Shown here: one piece after another, positions 44,423 to 51,396 of the stretch
Layout of the letters: the number at the start of each line of letters is the position of its first letter
Numbering within the stretch: position 1 is the stretch's first letter
NCBI GenBank assembly: GCA_003220495.1
Contig: QHSP01000047.1
Span: forward strand, 1 to 54,300
Direction: 5' to 3'
Length of the DNA: 54,300 nucleotides
Source of the DNA: Candidatus Rokuibacteriota bacterium
GTDB lineage: Bacteria; Methylomirabilota; Methylomirabilia; Rokubacteriales; CSP1-6
Position numbers and translations under genes: made by a program
Notes under the pieces: generated by a model
What the model was told of the DNA's origin: nothing
Database searches by the model: none
What the model saw: the letters and a program-made list of their open reading frames with translations, nothing else

Positions 44423-44450
44423 TTGAAAGCGTTCGACGCTCCTGTATAGT
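44423..44450 (+). promoter_or_regulatory. Promoter of mrp
   Basis: TTGAAA (44423-44428) and TATAGT (44445-44450) are 16 bp apart, each with a single deviation from the sigma-70 consensus. ATG 44458 is seven bases after the -10, so the message should begin at the start codon. This is the best sigma-70-type promoter in the window. Confidence 0.7.
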
Positions 44451-44457
44451 CGCCCCT

Positions 44458-45567
44458 ATGGTCACCCAGGACGCCGTGCTGGATGCGCTGCGGGCGGTGA
44501 AGGATCCGGACGCGCAGCAGGATATCGTGTCGCTCGGGCTCATTCGCGACCTGACCATCGCCGAATCGCAGGTCACCTTCACGCTCGCGTTCACGAATCA
44601 GTCCGCGGCGTCGAAGGCCACCCTGCACAGCATGGCCTCGCGGGTCGTGGAACGCGTCCCCGGCGTGTCGAAGGTCCTGGTGAAGATGGGCTCCGGGCAA
44701 CCCGCGCGCCCCGCTCAGGCGGCGCAGCATTCTCACGGCCAGGGCCAGGCGCACGGTGCGACGAAGGCCGAAGACTTAATCCCCGAGGTGAAGCAGACGA
44801 TCGCGGTCTCGTCGGGCAAGGGGGGCGTCGGCAAGTCCACGGTCACCGTGAACCTCGCGGTGGCGCTGCGCCAGGCGGGCGCCGCGGTCGGCATCATCGA
44901 CTCCGACGTCTACGGGCCGGACATCCCGCTCATGCTGGGCTCGCGCGGGCGGCCCGGGATGTTCGAGAACCGGATCATCCCGGTCGAGGCGCACGGCATG
45001 AAGATGATGTCGATCGGCCTGCTCGTGAACGAACGGGAGCCGCTCGTCTGGCGCGGTCCGATGATCCACTCGTTCATCCAGCAGATGCTCAAGGACGTCA
45101 ACTGGGGCGCGCTCGACTATCTCGTCTTTGACATGCCACCGGGGACCGGAGATGCCCAGCTGTCGCTCTCGCAGGTCATCCCGCTCTCGGGCGTGGTGAT
45201 GGTGACGACGCCCCAGGAAGTCGCGCTGCTCGACGTCCGCAAGGCGATCGCGATGTTCCAGAAGCTCAACGTGCCGATCCTCGGCGTCGTCGAGAACATG
45301 AGCTACTTCGTGGCGCCCGACACCGGCAAGCGCTACTCGATCTTCGGGGAAGGCGGCGGCCGGAAGCTGGCCGACGAGTACGGCGTGCCGCTCCTCGCGC
45401 AGGTCCCGCTCGACCCCGCCACGCGGCTCGCCGGCGACGAGGGCACCCCGATCACGCTGCGCGTGCCCGACTCGGCGCAGGCGCGGACGTTCCGCGAGCT
45501 GGCCGTGGCGGTGCGGCAGCGTCTCGACGAGCTGGCCGCGGTCAGGCCGCTGCCGAAGATCGGCTGA
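44458..45567 (+). CDS. mrp: Mrp/ApbC-type iron-sulfur cluster carrier ATPase
   Basis: A 369-residue P-loop NTPase. Residues 1-85 are a MIP18/DUF59 domain (ALRAVKDPDAQQDIVSLGL). A linker rich in His/Gln/Ala follows (residues 80-100). The ATPase has the deviant Walker A SSGKGGVGKST, DSDVYGPDIPLMLGS, the FDMPPGTGDAQLSL Walker B region and VVENMSYFVAPDTGKRYSIFG. The usual CxxC cluster-binding pair near the C-terminus (CPxC) is replaced by FVAPDTG, so a cluster may be bound differently or not at all. It assembles or carries Fe-S clusters, or is a division-type ATPase. Confidence 0.92.
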   Translation: MVTQDAVLDALRAVKDPDAQQDIVSLGLIRDLTIAESQVTFTLAFTNQSAASKATLHSMASRVVERVPGVSKVLVKMGSGQPARPAQAAQHSHGQGQAHGATKAEDLIPEVKQTIAVSSGKGGVGKSTVTVNLAVALRQAGAAVGIIDSDVYGPDIPLMLGSRGRPGMFENRIIPVEAHGMKMMSIGLLVNEREPLVWRGPMIHSFIQQMLKDVNWGALDYLVFDMPPGTGDAQLSLSQVIPLSGVVMVTTPQEVALLDVRKAIAMFQKLNVPILGVVENMSYFVAPDTGKRYSIFGEGGGRKLADEYGVPLLAQVPLDPATRLAGDEGTPITLRVPDSAQARTFRELAVAVRQRLDELAAVRPLPKIG

Positions 45568-45587
45568 TCGCGAAGGGACCCGACGCC

Positions 45588-46214
45588 GTGCCGCCGTTGA
45601 TCCTGCCGATCTTCCCGCTGCCCGACGTGACGTTCTTCCCGCACACGCTGCTGCCGCTCCACGTCTTCGAGGCGCGCTATCGCGCGATGGTGATGGACGT
45701 GCTGGCGCGCGACCGCCGGCTCGCGGTCGTCAAGCTCGTGCCCGGCTTCGAGGCCACGTACGCCGGCAAGCCCGCGGTGCATCCGGTGGCCGGCGCCGGC
45801 GAGATCGTGAGCTGGGAGCGGCTGGCGACCGGCCGCTACAACATTCTCGTCAAGGGTGAATGGCGCATCCGGATCGAGGGCGAGCGGCCGAGCGACACCC
45901 TCTACCGGATCGTCACCGCGCAGAAGCTCGAGGACGTGGCGCCGCCGACGGACGTCTCGGCGGCGCTGGCGCGCATTCGAGCCGCGTGCGGCCGTCTGCT
46001 GCAGGCGCTCGATCGTCCGCCGGACCTCCTCGACACCGCGCTGGCCGAGGGACAGGCCCCAGGCGTGATCGCCGACCGGATCGCTGCGGCCGTCGTGCCC
46101 GACCCCGCGCTCCGCCAGGAGCTGCTCGAGATCCTCGACGTCACGCGCCGCCTCGAGCGTCTCGGCGCGGCACTCGATCAGCTCGTGAACGAGCTCCGCC
46201 GAGGACGCGAATGA
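45588..46214 (+). CDS. Lon N-terminal (LON substrate-binding) domain protein
   Basis: A 208-residue stand-alone Lon-N domain. It starts at GTG 45588 (MPPLILPIFPLPDVTFFPH) after AAGGGA and has LLPLHVFEARYRAMVMDVL, GAGEIVSWERLATGRYNILV and GEWRIRIEGERPSDTLYRIV. These proteins lack the AAA+ and protease parts of Lon; their role is unknown, perhaps substrate binding or RNA/peptide recognition. It overlaps the PDZ gene by four bases. Confidence 0.88.
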   Translation: MPPLILPIFPLPDVTFFPHTLLPLHVFEARYRAMVMDVLARDRRLAVVKLVPGFEATYAGKPAVHPVAGAGEIVSWERLATGRYNILVKGEWRIRIEGERPSDTLYRIVTAQKLEDVAPPTDVSAALARIRAACGRLLQALDRPPDLLDTALAEGQAPGVIADRIAAAVVPDPALRQELLEILDVTRRLERLGAALDQLVNELRRGRE

Positions 46215-46882
46215 GCGCCAGGCCGATCGCGGCCGTGATCTTCGTGTTGATCCTCGCCGCGACGGCGTCGGCGATCGACGCGGCCCAGTGGGCGTGGCTG
46301 GGCGTGCGCATCCGGGATCTCTCCGAGCAGGAGATGAACGAGATCTCCTCGCGTCACGGATTGCGCGAGGGGTTCGGCGTGTTCATCGTCGACGTGATCG
46401 AAGGGACGCCGGCCCAGACGGCGGGGCTCAAGACCGGTGATCTGGTCGTCGCGTTCGAGGAGCGCCCGGTGACCGAGACGCGGGTGCTCCAGCGCCTGGT
46501 CGCCGCGTCGGCGCCGGGCCGAGACGTGCACCTCACGGTGCTCCGCGCCGACGGGCGGCGCCGCCTCGACGTGCGCCTGGCCGCGATGCCTCGCGCGGTC
46601 ATCGGGGAACGAATCGGGGCCGAGTTCGGTTTCGTCTTGCGAGACGCCGAGCCCGGCGCGTCGACCGCCCTGGCCGTTTCGGCGGTCGTGCCGAAGAGCC
46701 CCGCGGAGCGAGGAGGCCTCGAGGCCGGCGACGTGATCCTTCAAGTCAACGAGCTGGCTGTCGTGACCCGTGAGGCGATGCGCGAAGCGCTCGCCGACGC
46801 CGGGCTCGAGGCGCCGCTGAGGTTGATAGTGCGGCGTGGCGGCAACCGCCTGTCGCTGGTCCTCAAAGCGCCGGGCGCCTGA
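46211..46882 (+). CDS. Exported two-PDZ-domain protein
   Basis: A 223-residue protein. Residues 1-24 are a signal peptide (PIAAVIFVLILAATASA). Two PDZ domains follow, first WLGVRIRDLSEQEMNEIS ... GVFIVDVIEGTPAQTAGLKTGD, second VSAVVPKSPAERGGLEAGDVI. This layout is that of a DegP/HtrA or RseP tail without the protease, so it probably binds peptides or partner proteins in the periplasm. It overlaps the Lon-N gene (ATGA) and ends the mrp operon. Confidence 0.88.
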   Translation: MSARPIAAVIFVLILAATASAIDAAQWAWLGVRIRDLSEQEMNEISSRHGLREGFGVFIVDVIEGTPAQTAGLKTGDLVVAFEERPVTETRVLQRLVAASAPGRDVHLTVLRADGRRRLDVRLAAMPRAVIGERIGAEFGFVLRDAEPGASTALAVSAVVPKSPAERGGLEAGDVILQVNELAVVTREAMREALADAGLEAPLRLIVRRGGNRLSLVLKAPGA

Positions 46883-47096
46883 CCAGAGTGGCCGGGCGCC
46901 ATGGCCGGGCGTATTTTTGACGGCCGGGGCGTCTTTTATTGACGCTCGATCGTATGTGACGTATTTATTGACAGCCTGCGCGCCGCTCGAATAGTTTTGT
47001 GGGCGGTGGTCCGACCGCTTCGCTCGTGTCTCGTCCTTGGATGATCTGCCGCCGACGGCCATCTACTTCATGTCCTCGACTCCCAGGAGGTGCTCC
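46883..47096 (+). promoter_or_regulatory. Promoter region of the TRAP operon with triplicated TTGAC motif
   Basis: Three related motifs, at 46910-46923, 46930-46945 and 46960-46974, share CGT-T-T-rich-TTGAC. Two make plausible promoters: TTGACG (46939) with TATTTA (46962) at 17 bp, and a perfect TTGACA (46968) with AATAGT (46990) at 16 bp. The leader to ATG 47097 would be about 90-125 bases. The triplication suggests a repeated operator. It is the most A+T-rich stretch outside the insertion sequence flanks. Confidence 0.55.
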
Positions 47097-48239
47097 ATGA
47101 ACGATCCGCATGCGGTCAACGTGAGCCCGCGACGGAAGTTCTTACAAGGCGCGGCACTGGCCGCGACGGGCGCGGCGACGCTCGGCTTTCCGATGGTCGC
47201 CAAGGCTCAGGGCCCGATCTCGATGCGCTGGCAGAGCACGTGGCCCCAGAAAGACATCTTCCACGAGTACGCCCTGGACTTCGCCAAGAAGGTCAACGAC
47301 ATGACGGGCGGCGACCTCAAGATCGAGGTGCTGCCGGCCGGCGCGGTGGTGCCGGCTTTCGGTCTGCTCGACGCCGTCTCGAAGGGGACGCTCGACGGCG
47401 GTCACGGCGTGCTCGTGTACCACTACGGCAAGCAGACCGCGCTGGCGCTCTGGGGTTCGGGCCCCGGCTACGGCATGGACGCCAACATGCTGCTGAGCTG
47501 GCACAAGTACGGCGGCGGCAAGCAGCTCCTCAACAAGCTCTACGCGTCGATCGGCGCCAACGTCGTCTCGTTCCCGTACGGTCCGATGGCGACCCAGCCG
47601 CTCGGCTGGTACAAGAAGCCGATCACCAAGCCCGACGACTTCAAGGGCCTCAAGTTCCGCACCGTCGGCATCTCGATCGACGTGTTCCAGGGGCTCGGTG
47701 CGGCGGTCAACGCGCTGCCCGGCGCGGAGATCGTCCCGGCCATGGACCGCGGCCTGCTCGACGCCGCCGAGTTCAACAACGCGACGTCCGACCGCATCCT
47801 CGGCTTCGCCGACGTCTCCAAGGTGTGCATGCTGCAGAGCTATCACCAGAACGCCGAGCAGCTCGAGATCACGTTCAACAAAGCCAAGTTCGACACGCTG
47901 CCGGAGAAGATGAAGGCCGTCATCGAGAACGCCGTCGAGGCGGCGTCGGCCGACATGTCGTGGAAGTCGATCGACCGCTACTCGAAGGACTACATCGAGC
48001 TGCAGACCAAGGACAAGGTGCGCTTCTACAAGACGCCGGATGCGGTGCTCCAGAAGCAGCTCGAGATCTACGATCAGGTCGCCGACAAGAAGGCGACGGA
48101 CAACGCGCTGTTCAAGGAGATCGCGGAGTCCCAGAAGGCGTTCGCCGCGCGGGCGGTGAAGTGGGACCTCGACACCAACGTCAGCCGGCGCATGGCCTAC
48201 AACCACTACTTCGGCAAGCCGGCCCCCAAGAAGAGCTAA
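47097..48239 (+). CDS. dctP: TRAP transporter substrate-binding protein DctP
   Basis: A 380-residue periplasmic receptor. ATG 47097 follows AGGAGG (47085-47090) by six bases. It has a twin-arginine signal (SPRRKFLQGAALAATG, cleavage near AKAQG). Features are MRWQSTWPQKDIFHEYALDF, WGSGPGYGMDANMLLSWHKY, PDDFKGLKFRTVGISIDVF with the TRAP Arg that salt-bridges the ligand carboxylate, and LPGAEIVPAMDRGLLDAAEF. It resembles the mannitol/chloroaromatic-type and ketoacid-binding TRAP receptors. The ligand is probably a 2-keto or hydroxy acid, but this is inferred. dctQ follows after a 201-base gap with direct repeats. Confidence 0.93.
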   Translation: MNDPHAVNVSPRRKFLQGAALAATGAATLGFPMVAKAQGPISMRWQSTWPQKDIFHEYALDFAKKVNDMTGGDLKIEVLPAGAVVPAFGLLDAVSKGTLDGGHGVLVYHYGKQTALALWGSGPGYGMDANMLLSWHKYGGGKQLLNKLYASIGANVVSFPYGPMATQPLGWYKKPITKPDDFKGLKFRTVGISIDVFQGLGAAVNALPGAEIVPAMDRGLLDAAEFNNATSDRILGFADVSKVCMLQSYHQNAEQLEITFNKAKFDTLPEKMKAVIENAVEAASADMSWKSIDRYSKDYIELQTKDKVRFYKTPDAVLQKQLEIYDQVADKKATDNALFKEIAESQKAFAARAVKWDLDTNVSRRMAYNHYFGKPAPKKS

Positions 48240-48315
48240 TCACTCCGTGCTCGAATCTCTGCGCGCCGGCCATCCGGGACCGACCGGCTGGCCGGCCGCG
48301 GTCGTCGCGCCTGGC

Positions 48316-48436
48316 AGTGCGCGCCGCCGGCCGTCGCGGGGCTGGGGTCCCGCCGGCCGAGGCGCGCCTATGAGTGGTAGTGCGCGCCGCCGGCCGTCGC
48401 GGGGCTGGGGTCCCGCCGGCCGAGGCGCGCCTATGA
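48316..48436. repeat. Tandem 58-bp repeat between dctP and dctQ
   Basis: Two identical 58-bp units, 48316-48373 and 48379-48436, have a five-base spacer (period 63). Each unit is an imperfect palindrome: GCGCGCC near its left end pairs with GGCGCGC near its right end, with a further CGGCCG arm inside. A degenerate related segment precedes at 48265-48315. The second copy ends four bases before the dctQ start, so the hairpins could dampen or stabilise the message between receptor and permease genes. Confidence 0.85.
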
Positions 48437-48440
48437 TCAG

Positions 48441-49124
48441 ATGAGCGCCCGGCGCGTGATCGGCACCGTCGACCAGATCAGCTACTGGTCCGGCAAGGCG
48501 GCGGCCTGGCTCATCGTGGCCTTGACGTTCGTCGTGGCCATCGAGGTCTTCAAGCGCTACATCCTGAACGCGCCCACCGCGTGGATCTTCGACTTCAACA
48601 ACATGCTGTACGGCTCGCTCTTCATGCTGTGCGGCGCCTACGCGCTGGCGCTCGGCGGGCACGTGCGCGCCGACTTCGTCTACATCTATATGAAGCCGCG
48701 CGCGCAGGCGGTGATGGATCTGCTCCTCTACTTCCTGTTCTTCATCCCGGGCATCCTCGGACTCATCTACGCGGGCTACGACTACGCCGCCATCTCCTGG
48801 CGCATCGGCGAGCACTCGACCGTGACTGCCGAGGGCCCGCCGGTCTATCACTTCAAGTCGGTCATTCCGATCGCCGGCGTCCTGGTCATGCTCCAGGGGC
48901 TGGCCGAGATCGTCCGGTGCGTCGAGTGCCTGCGCACGGGCGCCTGGCCGGCGCGCCTGGAAGACGTCGAGGAGATCGACGTGATCGAGACGCAGCTCTC
49001 GCGCAGCGAGTACGTGGACGAGGAGTCGCGGCGGCAGGCGATGGAAGGCGCCCACGCCATCGACGAGGCCGCGCGCCACCGCAGCGTGGTCGACGAGACC
49101 GAGCGGCAGAGCCGGACGCCGTGA
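48441..49124 (+). CDS. dctQ: TRAP transporter small permease DctQ
   Basis: A 227-residue inner-membrane protein with four helices: AAWLIVALTFVVAIEVF, FNNMLYGSLFMLCGAYALAL, MDLLLYFLFFIPGILGLIYAG and KSVIPIAGVLVMLQGLAEIV. The HVRADFVYIYMKPRAQAV segment is typical of DctQ. After the last helix there is an unusual acidic tail of about 60 residues (ARLEDVEEIDVIETQ and onward) absent from short DctQ. It overlaps dctM by four bases (GTGA). Confidence 0.92.
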   Translation: MSARRVIGTVDQISYWSGKAAAWLIVALTFVVAIEVFKRYILNAPTAWIFDFNNMLYGSLFMLCGAYALALGGHVRADFVYIYMKPRAQAVMDLLLYFLFFIPGILGLIYAGYDYAAISWRIGEHSTVTAEGPPVYHFKSVIPIAGVLVMLQGLAEIVRCVECLRTGAWPARLEDVEEIDVIETQLSRSEYVDEESRRQAMEGAHAIDEAARHRSVVDETERQSRTP

Positions 49125-51175
49125 GCGATCCCGCGCTCGGTCTCACGATGCTCGGCCTCATCGTGGCGGCGATCATGATGGGCTTCCCGACCGCCTTCAC
49201 CCTGATGGGGCTCGGGATGATCTTCGGCTACATCGCCTTCTGGGTGCCGGGGGGCCACTGGTACGACAACCGCATCTTCGACCTGATCGTGCAGCGCACC
49301 TACGGCGTGATGACGAACGATACCTTGCTGTCGGTGCCGTTGTTCGTCTTCATGGGCTACATCATGGAGCGCGCGGCGCTCGTCGACCGCATGTTCCACA
49401 GCGTCCAGCTCGCGTTCCGGCGCGTGCCCGCCTCGCTCGCCGTCACGACCTTGCTCGTGTGCGCGTTCTGGGGCATCGCCTCGGGCATCGTCGGCGCCGT
49501 CGTCGTCCTGATGGGTGTCATCGCCATGCGGCCGATGCTGAACGCCGGCTACGACGTGAAGCTTGCCTCGGGCGCCATCACGGCGGGCGGGACGCTCGGC
49601 ATTCTCATCCCCCCGTCGGTCATGCTGATCGTCTACGCGGCGGTGGCCGGACAGTCGATCGTCAAGCTCTACGCCGCGGCGATGCTGCCGGGCTTCTTCC
49701 TGACGTTCCTCTATCTCGTCTATATCCTCGGCTGGGCGATCATCAACCCGAAGATCGCGCCGAAGCTGCCGCCCGATCAATACCGCGTGAAGGTGCCGGA
49801 GTACTTGAGTCGGCTCGAGCGCGGCCGGGCGCGTCGGGTCGTCGGCGGTGTTCTCGCCGCCGCGCTTCGTCCGAGCCTTCTGGGCGGAGCCACCGGGCCG
49901 GATGGTCGTCCTGTCGGCTATCGCGTGATCGCCCACAACCTGCTCGTGCTCTCGGTGCCCCTGCTGCTGACCGTCGGGACGTTCGCCGCGACGTGGTGGT
50001 ACGTGGTCGTCTACAACGCCCCCGAGGTGGCGACCGCCGCCGCGCCTGCTTCGCGCGTCGCGGCGTCCGCAGCGCCGGCTGCGACGGCCCCTGTCGCCGC
50101 CCCCGCCCCCGCGACCGAGGACAAGCCGCAGGAGCTGGGCGCCGCCGCCGAGTCCGAATCCGAGACGGCCGAGGGCGCCAAGAAGCCGGAAGGCCCCGAG
50201 GAGATGACGTCGCTGCGCGACACCAGTGTGGCGTCGGACGCCGGGAAGATCCCGGCGCATTTCTACGGCTGGTTCTGGGGGACGGCGGCCGCGTGCGGGC
50301 TCTTGCTGTTCTTCTACTTCTGGCGCATGGACGGCGAGCAGCTCGAGATCTTGAAGGAGCTCTGCGCCTCGGTGGTTCCGCTCGGCGTGCTCACGGTCGT
50401 GGTCCTCGCGGTGATCCTGTTCGGCATCTGCACCGCGACCGAGTCGGCGGCCATCGGCGCGCTGGGCGCGCTCTATCTCGCCGTGATGTCCAAGTTCGTG
50501 CGGCCCGTGCTCTGGTGGAGCCTGATCGGGTTCGTCGTCGGTATCACCCTCGGCATCTACGAAGGCGAGGACTTCGCGTCGCTCCTGGTGGCGGGGTCGA
50601 TCGGCGGCACCTTGCTCGGCACCGTGGTGCCCGGGCTCTGGTATCTCCGGAGCTCGGTGGAGCTCCGTCAGAACGTCAAGGAGTCGACGTTCCTGACCGC
50701 GAAGACCACCGCAATGGTGTGCTGGCTCTTCGTCGGCTCCGCGCTGTTCTCCGCGGTGTTCGCGCTGCACGGCGGCCAGGGATTGATCGAGCGCTGGGTG
50801 CTCAGCATGAATCTCTCGCCGCTCGGCTTCCAGTTCCTGGCGCAGGTGATCATCTTCCTGCTCGGCTGGCCGCTCGAGTGGACCGAGATCATCGTGATCT
50901 TCTGCCCGATCTTCATCCCCCTGCTGACCCACTTCAACGTCGACCCGATTCTCTTCGGCACGATGGTCGCGGTGAATCTGCAGGCCGCCTTCCTGTCGCC
51001 GCCGGTCGCGATGTCGGCCTTCTACCTGAAGGGCGTCTCGCCGAAGCACGTGACGTTGAATCAGATCTTCGCAGGAATGATGCCGTACATGCTCATCGTC
51101 TGCCTCTGCCTCGTGTTCATGTACATCTGGCCCGGCATGACACTCTGGCTGCCGGAATTTCTCTACGGCAAATAG
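49121..51175 (+). CDS. dctM: TRAP transporter large permease DctM, enlarged
   Basis: A 684-residue large permease, when about 430 is usual. The N-half (to about residue 225) shows PTAFTLMGLGMIFGYIAFW, LSVPLFVFMGYIMERAALVD, GIASGIVGAVVVLMGVIAM and LGILIPPSVMLIVYAAVAG. A non-standard block of roughly residues 230-400 follows: a basic segment, a hydrophobic helix, an Ala/Pro/Glu low-complexity stretch (about 300-365) and another helix. The C-half resumes at LFGICTATESAAIGALGALY (about 438) and includes LGWPLEWTEIIVIFCPIFIP and AAFLSPPVAMSAFYLKGV. An extra pair of helices also lies at about 455-520. GTG 49121 overlaps dctQ. Confidence 0.92.
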   Translation: MSDPALGLTMLGLIVAAIMMGFPTAFTLMGLGMIFGYIAFWVPGGHWYDNRIFDLIVQRTYGVMTNDTLLSVPLFVFMGYIMERAALVDRMFHSVQLAFRRVPASLAVTTLLVCAFWGIASGIVGAVVVLMGVIAMRPMLNAGYDVKLASGAITAGGTLGILIPPSVMLIVYAAVAGQSIVKLYAAAMLPGFFLTFLYLVYILGWAIINPKIAPKLPPDQYRVKVPEYLSRLERGRARRVVGGVLAAALRPSLLGGATGPDGRPVGYRVIAHNLLVLSVPLLLTVGTFAATWWYVVVYNAPEVATAAAPASRVAASAAPAATAPVAAPAPATEDKPQELGAAAESESETAEGAKKPEGPEEMTSLRDTSVASDAGKIPAHFYGWFWGTAAACGLLLFFYFWRMDGEQLEILKELCASVVPLGVLTVVVLAVILFGICTATESAAIGALGALYLAVMSKFVRPVLWWSLIGFVVGITLGIYEGEDFASLLVAGSIGGTLLGTVVPGLWYLRSSVELRQNVKESTFLTAKTTAMVCWLFVGSALFSAVFALHGGQGLIERWVLSMNLSPLGFQFLAQVIIFLLGWPLEWTEIIVIFCPIFIPLLTHFNVDPILFGTMVAVNLQAAFLSPPVAMSAFYLKGVSPKHVTLNQIFAGMMPYMLIVCLCLVFMYIWPGMTLWLPEFLYGK

Positions 51176-51181
51176 CACTCG

Positions 51182-51202
51182 GAGGGGGGCTTTGCCCCCC
51201 TT
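51182..51202 (+). terminator. Likely terminator of the TRAP operon
   Basis: A stem of about nine pairs (GAGGGGGGC with GCCCCCCTT) with a TTT loop, seven bases after the dctM stop. The following TT is short, so termination may be partial. It stands in a run of further hairpins. Confidence 0.5.
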
Positions 51203-51214
51203 CCGACGGTCGTC

Positions 51215-51324
51215 GCGCGCCTGGCGGCGCGCTCCTTCCTGCCTCCCCCCAGATTCGGATTGCGGCGGCGGAGCCGCCGCTCGAAAGGGCTTCGGATTGC
51301 GCGGGCGAAGCCCGCGCTCGAAAG
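51215..51324. repeat. Cluster of REP-like palindromes
   Basis: A 7-bp hairpin at 51215-51232 is followed by two 34-bp units, 51254-51287 and 51291-51324. Both begin TTCGGATTGCG and end CGCTCGAAAG and both hold a perfect eight-pair hairpin in the middle, but with different stem sequences. The sequence GGTCGTCGCGC-CTGGC at 51208 is close to that at 48300, so the same repeat family occurs on both sides of dctQM. Confidence 0.75.
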
Positions 51325-51396
51325 CGATCGATCAAACGCTGGACGCGATAGCTCGACCGCCGTCGTGCGATTCGCGGTGGTAATCTCGGGGGCGCG

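Noticed and set aside
48316-51324. CRISPR array
   Set aside because: The repeats here are palindromic tandem units with almost no spacers, at two separate places, and no cas genes are present.
51381-51386. TAATCT as a -10 for the amidase
   Set aside because: Only the first two and last bases match, the spacing to ATG is 10, and no -35 is visible; kept as a remark only.
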